Source: Flavobacterium psychrophilum
GTDB lineage: Bacteria > Bacteroidota > Bacteroidia > Flavobacteriales > Flavobacteriaceae
Length of the DNA: 64,000 nucleotides
Reading direction: 5' to 3'
NCBI GenBank assembly: GCA_945862065.1
Contig: CAMAWT010000001.1
Location: 124,001 to 188,000, forward strand
The notes below the pieces were generated by a model. It was given only the letters and a program-made list of their open reading frames with translations. It did no database searches and had not been told where the DNA came from. Positions 8,019-16,545 of the stretch are shown in pieces (the stretch's first letter is position 1; every line of letters starts with the position of its first letter). The translations under genes were made by a program, and so were the position numbers.

Positions 8019-9794
8019 TTACATTCTATCTGGAACATTGATTCCTAATAATTTGAAAGCTAGTTTTATAGTTTGTGCTACTTTGTCTGATAATTGAACT
8101 CTAAATGCTTTCTTTACTTCATCTTCTTCGCCTAAAATAGAAACGGTTTGGTAGAACGAATTGTATTCTTTAACCAATTCATAAGTATAATTGGCAACAA
8201 GTGCCGGACTGTGATTTTTGGCAGCATTTTGAATCACATCTGGAAAAAGTTCCAATTGTTTGATGAGTTCTTTTTCTTTGGGATGTAAATCTAAGTTGCA
8301 ATTTTGGGTGAAATCAAAGTTTGCTTTTCGTAAAATAGATTGAATTCGGGCATACGTGTATTGAATGAAAGGCCCTGTATTTCCTGCAAAATCTACCGAT
8401 TCTTCTGGATTGAAAAGAATTTGTTTTTTTGGATCAACCTTTAATATGTAATATTTAAGCGCACCCAAACCGATGGTTGTGTACAGCTCCTCTTTTTCTT
8501 GTTGCGAATAACCTTCTAATTTTCCTAATTCTGAAGCAATTGTTCCAGCAGTTTCGGTCATTTCTTGCATTAAATCATCCGCATCGACAACGGTTCCTTC
8601 TCTCGATTTCATTTTTCCAGATGGTAATTCAACCATGCCATAAGATAGATGATTCAGGTTTGAAGCCCATTCAAAACCTAATTTTTTAAGAATTAAAAAA
8701 AGCACTTTAAAATGGTAATCTTGCTCATTTCCAACAGTATAAACCATTCCGCCAACATCTTGAAAATCTTTAACACGTTGAATGGCTGTGCCAATATCTT
8801 GGGTCATGTAAACGGCGGTACCGTCGGAGCGTAACACAATTTTTCTATCCAAACCATCTGCGGTTAAATCTATCCAAACCGAACCATCTGGATCTTTTTC
8901 AAAAATGCCTTTTTCTAACCCAAATTGAACCACTTCTTTCCCTAAAAGATAGGTGTTTGATTCATAATAATAGGAATCAAAATCTACTCCCAAGTTTTTA
9001 TACGTTTCTGCAAAACCATCATAAACCCATTGGTTCATAGTTTTCCAAAGTTCGATTACTTCTGGTTTACCCGCTTCCCAATCAAGTAGCATTTGTTGAG
9101 CTTCCAAGATGATTGGAGCTGTTTTTTTAGCTTCTTCTTCCGTTTTACCATCAGCAATAATTGTTGCAATTTGTTGTTTGTAAATTTTATCAAATTCTAC
9201 GTAAAAATTACCAACTAATTTATCTCCTTTTAAACCAGATGTATTAGGTGTTTGTCCGTTTCCGTATTTTTGCCAAGCCAACATTGACTTACAAATATGA
9301 ATTCCTCTGTCGTTAATAATTTGCGTTTTGTAAACTTTTTTTCCAGATGCTTTGATGATTTCTGCAACAGCATATCCCAACAAATTATTACGTACATGCC
9401 CTAAATGTAAAGGCTTATTCGTGTTTGGCGATGAATATTCTACCATCACCGCTTTGTCTGATGGATTGGGAGTTCCAATACCAAAATGATTATTTTGACG
9501 AACTTCATTAAAAAAATCAAGATAATATTGATCTGAAATAACAATGTTTAAAAAGCCAGCAACCACATTAAAAGAAGTTACTTCTGGTGCATTTGCAACC
9601 AAATAATCGCCAATTTTTGACCCTATTTCTGCTGGATTTCCTTTTATAAGTTTCAATAATGGAAAAATAACCATTGTTATATCTCCTTCAAAATCTTTCC
9701 TTGTAGTTTGAAATTCAACTTTTTCGATGGTTACATCAAAGGTTGTTTGAACAGCGGTAAAGATATGGGGCTGTAAAATTTCTTGTAAAGTCAT
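8019..9794 (-). CDS. argS: Arginyl-tRNA synthetase
   Basis: This 591-aa class I aminoacyl-tRNA synthetase charges tRNA-Arg. It has the Add-1 N-terminal domain (residues 1-105), the HIGH-like motif in SSPNTNKPLHLGHVRNN (about residue 127), the KMSK-equivalent LPSGKMKSREGTVVD (about residue 390), and the DALR anticodon-binding domain ending KLLGINVPDRM. GNTGPFIQYTYARI and YSFYQT-like helices typical of ArgRS are present. Length is normal. Single-gene unit. Confidence 0.97.
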   Translation of the reverse strand: MTLQEILQPHIFTAVQTTFDVTIEKVEFQTTRKDFEGDITMVIFPLLKLIKGNPAEIGSKIGDYLVANAPEVTSFNVVAGFLNIVISDQYYLDFFNEVRQNNHFGIGTPNPSDKAVMVEYSSPNTNKPLHLGHVRNNLLGYAVAEIIKASGKKVYKTQIINDRGIHICKSMLAWQKYGNGQTPNTSGLKGDKLVGNFYVEFDKIYKQQIATIIADGKTEEEAKKTAPIILEAQQMLLDWEAGKPEVIELWKTMNQWVYDGFAETYKNLGVDFDSYYYESNTYLLGKEVVQFGLEKGIFEKDPDGSVWIDLTADGLDRKIVLRSDGTAVYMTQDIGTAIQRVKDFQDVGGMVYTVGNEQDYHFKVLFLILKKLGFEWASNLNHLSYGMVELPSGKMKSREGTVVDADDLMQEMTETAGTIASELGKLEGYSQQEKEELYTTIGLGALKYYILKVDPKKQILFNPEESVDFAGNTGPFIQYTYARIQSILRKANFDFTQNCNLDLHPKEKELIKQLELFPDVIQNAAKNHSPALVANYTYELVKEYNSFYQTVSILGEEDEVKKAFRVQLSDKVAQTIKLAFKLLGINVPDRM

Positions 9795-9881
9795 AATTTT
9801 GATATTTATTTTTAAGAGTGCAAAGATACTATTTAATTATTATTCTTTTGTTTCTGATAAAATAAGAAAAAAGGATAAAAA

Positions 9882-9907
9882 AAACCTCGAAAAAAATTTC
9901 GAGGTTT
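9882..9907 (-). terminator. Rho-independent terminator of fabH
   Basis: The inverted repeat AAACCTCGAAA/TTTCGAGGTTT is followed, reading leftward, by a T run. It lies 18 bp beyond the fabH stop. Confidence 0.85.
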
Positions 9908-9925
9908 AGACTATTTACTGATTAT

Positions 9926-10933
9926 TTACCATTTGATTATGGCACTTGCCCAAGTGAATCCGCTACCAAAAGCAGCTAATACAACGGTATCGCCCTTTTT
10001 GATTTTCCCTAATTCCCAAGCTTCTGTCAAAGCAATAGGCACAGAGGCAGCCGTGGTATTTCCGTATTTCTGAATATTGTTAAAAACTTGATCGTCAGAC
10101 AATTTGAATTTTTGTTGAATGAATTGAGAAATTCTCAAATTGGCTTGATGAGGAATCAACATATCAATATCTGAAACTTGCAAATTATTGGCTTGAAGCC
10201 CTTCATTAATAACCTCACTAAAACGAACCACTGCATTTTTAAATACAAATTGACCGTTCATGTAAGGTAAATAACTTTCATCATTTGGGTCGTTGTCTGC
10301 TAAAATATCTGTAATCCATCTGCCGCCCATTCCTGGTGCTTTCACAACCAATTCTTCGGCATGTTGCCCTTCAGAATGTAAGTGAGTAGATAATATTCCT
10401 TGTGTTAAATCTTCTTCTCTACTTAATACCGCAGCACCTGCTCCGTCACCAAAAATCACGGATACTCCTCTACCTCTGTCGGTCATGTCTAAACCTACTG
10501 AATGTACTTCTGAACCAATTACTAAAATATTTTTATACATTCCTGACTTGATGTATTGATCGGCAACAGAAATTCCGTAGACAAATCCAGAACATTGATT
10601 TCTAATGTCTAAAGCACCCACAGTTCGAAGACCTAAATCTCGCTGAACAAGAACTCCTGGCCCAGGAAAATAATAATCTGGACTTAAAGTAGCAAAGACT
10701 ACAAAATCAATATCATCATTGGTTAAACCCGATCTTTCAATAGCTATTCTCGCTGCTTTTACACCCATTGAAGTGGTTGTATCTTCACCTCGAATGATGT
10801 GACGACGCTCTTGAATACCCGTTCGTTCCTGAATCCAAGCGTCGTTGGTATCCATTATTTTTGATAAATCGTCGTTGGTAACAATATTATCTGGAACATA
10901 ATACCCAAGTCCCGTTATTTTTGAATGATACAT
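9926..10933 (-). CDS. fabH: 3-oxoacyl-ACP synthase III
   Basis: This 335-aa condensing enzyme starts fatty acid synthesis from acyl-CoA and malonyl-ACP. The thiolase-fold catalytic triad is visible: Cys in IRNQCSGFVYG (about residue 117), His in PHQANLRI (about residue 253) and Asn in YGNTTAASVP (about residue 283). The C-terminal glycine-rich AAFGSGFTWASAIIKW closes the fold. It is monocistronic with its own terminator and is not in the plsX-rpmF cluster, so it may be a second FabH of the genome; this cannot be judged from the window. Confidence 0.93.
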   Translation of the reverse strand: MYHSKITGLGYYVPDNIVTNDDLSKIMDTNDAWIQERTGIQERRHIIRGEDTTTSMGVKAARIAIERSGLTNDDIDFVVFATLSPDYYFPGPGVLVQRDLGLRTVGALDIRNQCSGFVYGISVADQYIKSGMYKNILVIGSEVHSVGLDMTDRGRGVSVIFGDGAGAAVLSREEDLTQGILSTHLHSEGQHAEELVVKAPGMGGRWITDILADNDPNDESYLPYMNGQFVFKNAVVRFSEVINEGLQANNLQVSDIDMLIPHQANLRISQFIQQKFKLSDDQVFNNIQKYGNTTAASVPIALTEAWELGKIKKGDTVVLAAFGSGFTWASAIIKW

Positions 10934-11000
10934 ATTTTTAATTGTTTGATTTCAATACAAATTTATTGAACTTTTTTAAAGTACCTAATTATATTCTCCA

Positions 11001-11918
11001 TTATTTTGATAGGAAAACGATCTCATCTAATTTAATTTCAGTAGGATGAATGAAAAATATTGGTTTTCCATCTCGATCCGATTCAATTAGAAAATAGTTT
11101 CCTCTATAATAGGATTTTTTTACTTTTACCTTAAAATCGGAATGCGAAACTACTTTTAATTGATGCGGATATACTAATTCGACCCCATTTGGAGTTTCAA
11201 TTTCATTAATATCATCAAAAAGTGAAGCAATATATTTATTTTTAGGCTTTTCAAATAAGTCTTTAGGCTTTTTATGTCCGATAATTGTTCCCGCTTGCAT
11301 TACCAACACTTCATCTGCAAAAGATAAAACATCCGTACTGTCGTGTGTTGCAATAATTGTAGTAATATTATTTTCTTTGAGATATCTGAATATTTTTCTG
11401 CGCAAACTATTTTTTCTAAAATTATCTATATGACTGAAGGGTTCGTCCAACAATAAAACTTCAGGTTCAAATGCTAAAACTCGAGCAAGAGCAACACGTT
11501 GCATTTGACCACCACTTAAATATTTTGCTTTGGTGTTTGCAAACTCGTTCATTTCAACAACTTCAAGTAATTCTGAAATTCGAGTATCTTTTTTTTCGGG
11601 ATGCATATTAGACAAAAACTTCCCAACATTCTCTGCAACAGTTATAAAAGGCATCAAATCAAAATCTTGGGCCAAGTATTTCATAAAATCCATTCCAGGA
11701 ATCAAGTTGTATTTTGGACCTAAAATCGCTGTTTCGTTCCAAAATATTTGTCCTTCATCCAAATCATAAAGTCCGTAAATTAATTTTAGTAAGGTACTTT
11801 TACCACAACCACTTTCACCAATAATTGCCAAATGTGATCCTTTTTTCAACTTAAATTGAATGGAATGCAACGTCAATTCTGACTGATATGAAAATGAAAG
11901 TTGGTTAACTTGAAGCAT
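11001..11918 (-). CDS. ABC transporter ATP-binding protein
   Basis: This 305-aa ATPase subunit has Walker A GESGCGKSTLL (about residue 36), Q-loop YLAQDFDLMPF, signature LSGGQMQRVALARVL (about residue 134), Walker B EVLLLDEPF, and switch His in IIATHDSTD. About 85 residues follow the nucleotide-binding domain and may form a small regulatory domain, as in importer-type ATPases. No permease or binding protein is adjacent, so the substrate is unknown. It is divergent from ndk. Confidence 0.88.
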   Translation of the reverse strand: MLQVNQLSFSYQSELTLHSIQFKLKKGSHLAIIGESGCGKSTLLKLIYGLYDLDEGQIFWNETAILGPKYNLIPGMDFMKYLAQDFDLMPFITVAENVGKFLSNMHPEKKDTRISELLEVVEMNEFANTKAKYLSGGQMQRVALARVLAFEPEVLLLDEPFSHIDNFRKNSLRRKIFRYLKENNITTIIATHDSTDVLSFADEVLVMQAGTIIGHKKPKDLFEKPKNKYIASLFDDINEIETPNGVELVYPHQLKVVSHSDFKVKVKKSYYRGNYFLIESDRDGKPIFFIHPTEIKLDEIVFLSK

Positions 11919-12026
11919 ACTAAATTTAAAAAAACAAATTTAAGTCAATAATACAGACCTTTGTAAATTTTACAACAAATATTTGCAACTATCTCACTTT
12001 TATTTTTCAAAATAAAACAAAAAGAT

Positions 12027-12034
12027 TACTTTTG
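12027..12034 (+). promoter_or_regulatory. -7 promoter box of ndk
   Basis: TACTTTTG matches TAnnTTTG, 23 bp before the ATG of ndk. The -33 element is not clear. Confidence 0.5.
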
Positions 12035-12057
12035 CACCTAATTAAAAAATAAACAAA

Positions 12058-12477
12058 ATGGCTACAAATAGAACATTTACAATGATCAAACCGGATGCGG
12101 TTGAAAAAGGACATATCGGTGGAATTTTAAACATGATTGCAGAAGGTGGTTTCAAAATCGTTTCTTTGAAATTGACGCAATTAACTGTTGCTGACGCTCA
12201 AAATTTTTATTCAGTTCACTCAGAAAGACCTTTTTATGGTGAATTGGTAGAATTTATGTCACGCGGACCAATCGTTGCTGCAATCCTTGAAAAAGAAAAT
12301 GCAGTTGAAGATTTCAGAACATTAATAGGTGCAACAAACCCAGCTGACGCGGCTGAAGGTACAATCCGTAAAAAATATGCAACTTCTATTGGAGAAAATG
12401 CTGTTCACGGTTCAGATTCTGATGAAAACGCAGCAATTGAAAGCGCTTTCCACTTTTCAGGAAGAGAGCAATTTTAA
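12058..12477 (+). CDS. ndk: Nucleoside diphosphate kinase
   Basis: This 139-aa enzyme exchanges gamma-phosphates between NTPs and NDPs through a phospho-histidine. It begins [20 protein letters not shown], carries [19 protein letters not shown], and has the active-site His in [13 protein letters not shown] (about residue 119). Full length, single gene, with strong hairpin terminator downstream. Confidence 0.97.
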   Translation: MATNRTFTMIKPDAVEKGHIGGILNMIAEGGFKIVSLKLTQLTVADAQNFYSVHSERPFYGELVEFMSRGPIVAAILEKENAVEDFRTLIGATNPADAAEGTIRKKYATSIGENAVHGSDSDENAAIESAFHFSGREQF

Positions 12478-12493
12478 TTAAAATATAATATTC

Positions 12494-12530
12494 AAAAAAA
12501 AGTCCATTTCAAACGAAATGGACTTTTTTT
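12494..12530. terminator. Strong bidirectional terminator between ndk and the DciA-like gene
   Basis: A perfect stem, AAAGTCCATTTC/GAAATGGACTTT with an AAAC loop, is flanked by A and T runs. It serves the convergent genes on both sides and overlaps the stop codon region of the leftward gene. Confidence 0.92.
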
Positions 12531-12825
12531 ATCTCAAAACAATATCTTTTACTACTTCTTTTCGCATTTCATCATTAATCATCTTGATGATTTTATCCTT
12601 TCCATAGCTCAATTCTTCTCTCAAAACCGAAGAAGAAAGAGAAACATACAGCGTACTACCTTTCAATTCAACTCCTTGTGTGTAATAATTTACGCCATTA
12701 CCCATCAATGATTTCCAAGCTGTAGCAACATCGACTTTGTCTATACCAAAAGTCAGTTTGTTTTGCTGGATAAAAATCTGTAAAACCTCCGAAATAGAAT
12801 TTTCGTTACTTTGTCTTTTTGCCAT
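12529..12825 (-). CDS. DciA-like protein (DUF721)
   Basis: This 98-aa protein matches the compact Bacteroidota DUF721 type, related to DciA, the helicase operator that helps load DnaB. It shows ISEVLQIFIQQ, VATAWKSLMGNGV and the beta-strand segment GSTLYVSLSSSVLREELSYG. No catalytic motif is expected. Its ATG overlaps the stop of the upstream lipoprotein gene by one base (TAATG), indicating translational coupling. In relatives this pair commonly follows recF, which is not present here. Confidence 0.8.
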   Translation of the reverse strand: MAKRQSNENSISEVLQIFIQQNKLTFGIDKVDVATAWKSLMGNGVNYYTQGVELKGSTLYVSLSSSVLREELSYGKDKIIKMINDEMRKEVVKDIVLR

Positions 12826-13241
12826 TATTTTATCGAAAATGGAGTTAATCTTTTATAATGATAAATCAATTTAGCCTCATTTTTAATGACCAAAACACTG
12901 TCGCGTATTTCTACAATTTCTTCACTCCACTTGCTGTACGGGGTAGAATATTGCAACTTCCATTTGCTTTCAACTTGCTCAATTTGAATGCTTTCCTTTA
13001 CGTCGTTGACCAAATATTTTCCATCCAATTGTGGGTACACTTTTTTTCGAAAACCTTTCAAATCTTTCAATTCAAAATAGTCAACAGACTCATTTATTTT
13101 ATACGTTTTTTTAGACCCATCTGGCAAATTTACATATTCTATTTCCCAATATCCATTCAATTTTTTCAAATCACCCGACTGAATGTCTTGCTTGCAAGAA
13201 ACCAAACAAATCAATCCGAAAAGCCACACTAATTTTTTCAT
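12825..13241 (-). CDS. Small lipoprotein, lipocalin-like
   Basis: This 138-aa protein has a lipoprotein signal, MKKLVWLFGLICLVSC, with the lipobox cysteine at residue 16. The mature part (LNGYWEIEYVNLPDG and WKLQYSTPYSKWSEEIVEI) resembles short lipocalin-like beta-barrel lipoproteins of Flavobacteria. It probably sits in a periplasm-facing membrane leaflet; its role is unknown. It overlaps the DciA-like gene by one base. Confidence 0.78.
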   Translation of the reverse strand: MKKLVWLFGLICLVSCKQDIQSGDLKKLNGYWEIEYVNLPDGSKKTYKINESVDYFELKDLKGFRKKVYPQLDGKYLVNDVKESIQIEQVESKWKLQYSTPYSKWSEEIVEIRDSVLVIKNEAKLIYHYKRLTPFSIK

Positions 13242-13310
13242 TTTTACTATATTTTATTTGAGTGTGTCCTTGTTGCAGTTCCTATTTCTAAAAAAACACA
13301 ATCACATAAG

Positions 13311-13385
13311 CAACAAGGTCGGGCTGTTCGCTATATCTCTTGCTCCGCTGCGCTACACAAGAGGATGCCGCTTCCATCCCTCACA
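13311..13385 (-). repeat. Dispersed intergenic hairpin repeat, copy 2 (reverse orientation)
   Basis: Read on the minus strand the core is GCGGCATCCTCTTG ... CAAGAGATATAGCGAACAG followed by CCCGACC. The variable stem is CTCTTG/CAAGAG around TGTAGCGCAGCGGAG. It is the same family as the copies at 7.9, 17.9 and 30.2 kb. Confidence 0.72.
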
Positions 13386-13500
13386 CAAAATTCGTTAAAC
13401 AGATAAATATCTTTTTTTTTGACGATATAAAATTACATCAATTAAATCAAAAAAGCCTACATTTGAATAAACCTTTTTTGTTAAATTTAGTCAAACGAAT

Positions 13501-14577
13501 ATGAAAAAAATCGTTACTATACTCATCACTTGTTTACTTTACGGCTGCGGACCAGAATTGGATTGTTGCGCTATGCCAGAAGAACCTATGTATTTTCCGC
13601 CATTAAGTGAAACTGCTGTTTGGGAAACCAAATCAGTACAAGAATTGGGGTGGAATCAAAATGCGGTTCAACCTTTATTGGATTATTTACAATTAAAAAA
13701 CTCCAAATCATTTATCATTCTCGTAAACGGAAAAATAGTCATGGAAAACTATTTTAATGGGCATACTCAAAACTCACTTTGGTATTGGGCAAGTGCTGGC
13801 AAAACATTAACAACCACAATCGTTGGAATTGCACAACAAGAAAACCTCATACAAACCAATAATAAAGTATCGAATTATTTAGGAACCGGATGGACCAATG
13901 CACCTTTAGTAAAAGAAAATCTGATTACGTTAAAACACTTACTCACCATGACTTCTGGTCTCAACGAAACATTAGGTGATGATGTTTCACCTTCCAATTT
14001 GCAATATGTTGCAGATGCTGGTTCGCGTTGGGCATACCATAATGTGTATGTAAAACTACAAGATGTCATTGAAAACGCAACACCTAATCATACTTGGAAT
14101 ACTTACTTTAATGAAAAGCTCAGAGATCCAATCGGAATGTCTTCAAACGGATTTTGGTTTAATAATACTGAAGGGAATCGAATCTATAATAGTAATACTC
14201 GAAGCATGGCACGATTTGGTTTACTAGCTTTAAACAAAGGAAAATGGAATCAAAACACCATATTAAATCAAGATTTTTTTATTGCGTCAACATCAACATC
14301 TCAGAATATAAATCTAGCTTATGGGTATTTGTGGTGGCTGAACGGGAAATCGAGTTATCGTTTACCGCAAACACAATTTCAGTTCAACGGAAATTTAGTT
14401 CCGTCTGCTCCGTCGGATATGTTTTGTGCTTTAGGGAAAAATGATCAAAAAATATATGTTGTTCCAAGCCGAAAAATGGTTGTCATCAGAATGGGAAATG
14501 TAGCGGACAATGTCAATCTTGCCTTATCTGATTTTGATAATGTGCTTTGGCAAAAAATAAATGCTTTGTATCAATAA
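13501..14577 (+). CDS. Serine hydrolase of the beta-lactamase/penicillin-binding (class C-like) family
   Basis: This 358-aa exported lipoprotein has the signal peptide MKKIVTILITCLLYGC with the lipobox Cys at residue 16. The class C-like serine-hydrolase fold shows SAGKTLTTTIVG, the SxxK nucleophile motif (about residue 99), then HNVYVKLQDVI with the Tyr-x-Asn-like position disturbed (YHNVY), and TRSMARFGLLALNKGKW, typical of this family. Such proteins are often esterases or peptidases rather than resistance enzymes. Monocistronic. The substrate is unknown. Confidence 0.83.
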   Translation: MKKIVTILITCLLYGCGPELDCCAMPEEPMYFPPLSETAVWETKSVQELGWNQNAVQPLLDYLQLKNSKSFIILVNGKIVMENYFNGHTQNSLWYWASAGKTLTTTIVGIAQQENLIQTNNKVSNYLGTGWTNAPLVKENLITLKHLLTMTSGLNETLGDDVSPSNLQYVADAGSRWAYHNVYVKLQDVIENATPNHTWNTYFNEKLRDPIGMSSNGFWFNNTEGNRIYNSNTRSMARFGLLALNKGKWNQNTILNQDFFIASTSTSQNINLAYGYLWWLNGKSSYRLPQTQFQFNGNLVPSAPSDMFCALGKNDQKIYVVPSRKMVVIRMGNVADNVNLALSDFDNVLWQKINALYQ

Positions 14578-14579
14578 TA

Positions 14580-14759
14580 TTACTTTTTGTTAAAGTAGGT
14601 AACAATAGCATACATTACCAATACAAAAGAAAGTAATTGAAAACATAGTGCAAAATCTTTTGAAAAACGTTCAATAATAGCACCCAATCCGTTTAATAAT
14701 ACACTTATTAAAATTATTTTAATTGGAGAAAGTTGTTTAAAAAAAGTAATGATTTTCAT
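14580..14759 (-). CDS. Small membrane protein downstream of ftsY
   Basis: This 59-aa protein begins MKIITFFKQLSPIKIILISV and contains two hydrophobic stretches (about residues 13-28 and 38-55), ending in YFNKK. Its ATG lies only 6 bp after the ftsY stop and the start context is good, so it is very likely the last gene of the ftsY transcript. The two hydrophobic segments suggest an inner-membrane hairpin. Function unknown; it is not homologous to anything I can name. Confidence 0.7.
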   Translation of the reverse strand: MKIITFFKQLSPIKIILISVLLNGLGAIIERFSKDFALCFQLLSFVLVMYAIVTYFNKK

Positions 14760-14765
14760 AACGAT

Positions 14766-15746
14766 TTATTTAAAGAATGAATCCACAAATTCATATTTAT
14801 TAAACACTTGTAAATCTTCAATTCCTTCACCAACACCAATATATTTAACCGGAATTTGAAATTGATCTGAGATACCAATAACAACACCACCTTTTGCTGT
14901 ACCGTCAAGTTTGGTAACGGCAAGACAAGTTACTTCAGTAGCTGCCGTAAATTGTGTGGCTTGTTCAAATGCATTTTGTCCAGTTGAACCGTCAAGTACT
15001 AATAATACGTCATGTGGAGCATCTTCAACCACTTTCTGCATCACTCTTTTTACTTTAGACAATTCACTCATCAAGCCAACTTTGTTATGCAAACGACCCG
15101 CAGTATCAATAATAACCACATCTGCATTTTGTGACACGGCACTTTGCAAAGTATCAAATGCTACAGATGCTGGATCGCTTCCCATCTGTTGTTTAACAAT
15201 TGGAACGCCTACTCTATCAGCCCATATTTGTAACTGATCAATAGCTGCAGCTCTAAAGGTATCTGCTGCACCTAAAACGACACTGTAACCTGATTTTTTT
15301 AATTGATAGGCAAGTTTTCCAATGGTGGTTGTTTTACCCACACCATTAACACCAACAACCATAATAACGTAAGGTTTTTTATCTTTTGGAATTTCAAAAG
15401 AAGTCGCTTCACCTGAATTAGTTTCGGATAAAAGTCCTGCAATTTCATCACGAAGAATTACGTTCAACTCTTCTGTTCCAAGATATTTATCGTTGGAAAC
15501 ACGCGCCTCTATTCGTTTTATAATTTTTAAAGTAGTATTTACACCCACATCAGAAGTTACTAGAATTTCTTCCAGATTATCTAATACCTCATCGTCAACC
15601 TTAGATTTTCCAGCTACTGCTTTGGTTAGTTTAGAAAAAAAAGAAGTTTTGGTTTTTTCTAATCCTTTATCTAATGTTTGCTTTGCTTCGTCATTAAAGC
15701 TAGCGTCTCTTTTATCAGATGAAAATATTTTTTTAAAAAAACTCAT
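14766..15746 (-). CDS. ftsY: Signal recognition particle receptor FtsY
   Basis: This 326-aa SRP-receptor GTPase partners with Ffh (6,449-7,777) at the membrane. A short basic N-terminal region (MSFFKKIFSSDKRD) replaces the long acidic domain of enterobacteria. The NG domain shows GVNGVGKTTTIGKLA (G1, about residue 134), DTFRAAAIDQL, DTAGRLHNK (G3), TKLDGTAKGG (G4) and GVGEGIEDLQVF (G5). Full length for the phylum. Confidence 0.96.
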   Translation of the reverse strand: MSFFKKIFSSDKRDASFNDEAKQTLDKGLEKTKTSFFSKLTKAVAGKSKVDDEVLDNLEEILVTSDVGVNTTLKIIKRIEARVSNDKYLGTEELNVILRDEIAGLLSETNSGEATSFEIPKDKKPYVIMVVGVNGVGKTTTIGKLAYQLKKSGYSVVLGAADTFRAAAIDQLQIWADRVGVPIVKQQMGSDPASVAFDTLQSAVSQNADVVIIDTAGRLHNKVGLMSELSKVKRVMQKVVEDAPHDVLLVLDGSTGQNAFEQATQFTAATEVTCLAVTKLDGTAKGGVVIGISDQFQIPVKYIGVGEGIEDLQVFNKYEFVDSFFK

Positions 15747-15804
15747 GGCGTTTGTTGTTTAATAATCAAATTTAATTTTAAATCAAATTAGGTACAAATA
15801 TAAA

Positions 15805-15841
15805 AATAAAAAAGCTACTTTCTAATGAAAGTAGCTTTGAT
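15805..15841 (-). terminator. Terminator after the L28-L33-DUF4295 operon
   Basis: A perfect stem, AAAGCTACTTTC/GAAAGTAGCTTT with a TAAT loop, is followed leftward by a T run. It lies just beyond the DUF4295 stop and separates that operon from ftsY. Confidence 0.88.
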
Positions 15842-15860
15842 ATAAAAATTTAATTAGGAA

Positions 15861-16013
15861 TTATTTCTTTGCTAAGAAACTATCCACCTCTTCTGGTGTC
15901 ATAATGCTTTCAACAAAAGTATAAGCTCCAGTTTTTGGAGATCTTACCATTTTGATAGCTTTTGATAATCTTTTTGAAGACGTTTGTAACGATGCTACGG
16001 TTTTCTTTGCCAT
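15861..16013 (-). CDS. DUF4295 family protein
   Basis: This 50-aa basic protein starts MAKKTVASLQTSSKRLSKA and ends in PEEVDSFLAKK. It is a Bacteroidota-specific family found directly downstream of rpmG, and is thought to be ribosome-associated because of that constant location. Its ATG lies 9 bp after the rpmG stop. Two basic residue clusters near the N-terminus fit RNA binding; no function has been shown. Confidence 0.9.
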   Translation of the reverse strand: MAKKTVASLQTSSKRLSKAIKMVRSPKTGAYTFVESIMTPEEVDSFLAKK

Positions 16014-16022
16014 GACTAATAA

Positions 16023-16205
16023 TTATTTAATTTCTTTGTGAACAGTCATTCTCTTCAAGATTGGATTAAATTTTTTAATCTCTAATCTATCAGGAGTGTT
16101 TTTTTTGTTTTTGTTTGTAATGTAACGTGAAGTTCCAGGAAGACCTGTTCCTTTGTGCTCAGTACATTCTAAAATTACTTGAATTCTATTACCTTTCTTT
16201 GCCAT
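16023..16205 (-). CDS. rpmG: 50S ribosomal protein L33
   Basis: This 60-aa protein begins [20 protein letters not shown] and continues [21 protein letters not shown], the classic L33 sequence. Only one Cys is present near the start, so this is not the full four-cysteine zinc form. It is the middle gene of rpmB-rpmG-DUF4295. Confidence 0.97.
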   Translation of the reverse strand: MAKKGNRIQVILECTEHKGTGLPGTSRYITNKNKKNTPDRLEIKKFNPILKRMTVHKEIK

Positions 16206-16234
16206 TTTTTATGTATGATTATTTTTGGAAAAGA

Positions 16235-16471
16235 TTATTTAATAAATCCTTCTGACTGTGCTTTTTTCAAAACAGCAGCGATTCCATTTTTATTAATTGT
16301 TTTAATTGTAGATGCAGCTACTCTAAGAGTAATCCATCTATCTTCTTCTGGAAGATAAAAACGTTTTTTAACTAAGTTTACAGAAAATTTTCTCTTAGTT
16401 TTGTTCATAGCGTGAGAAACATTATTTCCTACCATCGCTCTTTTACCTGTAAGGTCACAAACTCTTGACAT
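16235..16471 (-). CDS. rpmB: 50S ribosomal protein L28
   Basis: This 78-aa protein starts [20 protein letters not shown] and contains [20 protein letters not shown], typical L28. It is the first gene of a three-gene ribosomal operon conserved in Bacteroidota. Confidence 0.97.
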   Translation of the reverse strand: MSRVCDLTGKRAMVGNNVSHAMNKTKRKFSVNLVKKRFYLPEEDRWITLRVAASTIKTINKNGIAAVLKKAQSEGFIK

Positions 16472-16507
16472 TATGCTTATCTTTTATCGTTATTCAAAAT
16501 CAGGGTG

Positions 16508-16540
16508 CAAAGAAACAAAAAATAAATCGTTGTTGCAAAA
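16508..16540 (-). promoter_or_regulatory. Probable promoter of the rpmB operon
   Basis: On the minus strand a TTTTG-type -33 element at about 16,536-16,540 is followed about 20 bp later by TTTCTTTG, one mismatch from TAnnTTTG. It lies about 37 bp before the rpmB ATG. Confidence 0.42.
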
Positions 16541-16545
16541 AAATG

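Noticed and set aside
13501..14577. Beta-lactamase resistance gene
   Set aside because: SxxK is present but the rest fits the broad serine-hydrolase family; the KTG-type motif of true beta-lactamases was not clear.
14911..15762. Long open frames on the strand opposite ftsY
   Set aside because: They lie wholly inside a clearly recognised gene and have no family signature; they reflect codon bias.
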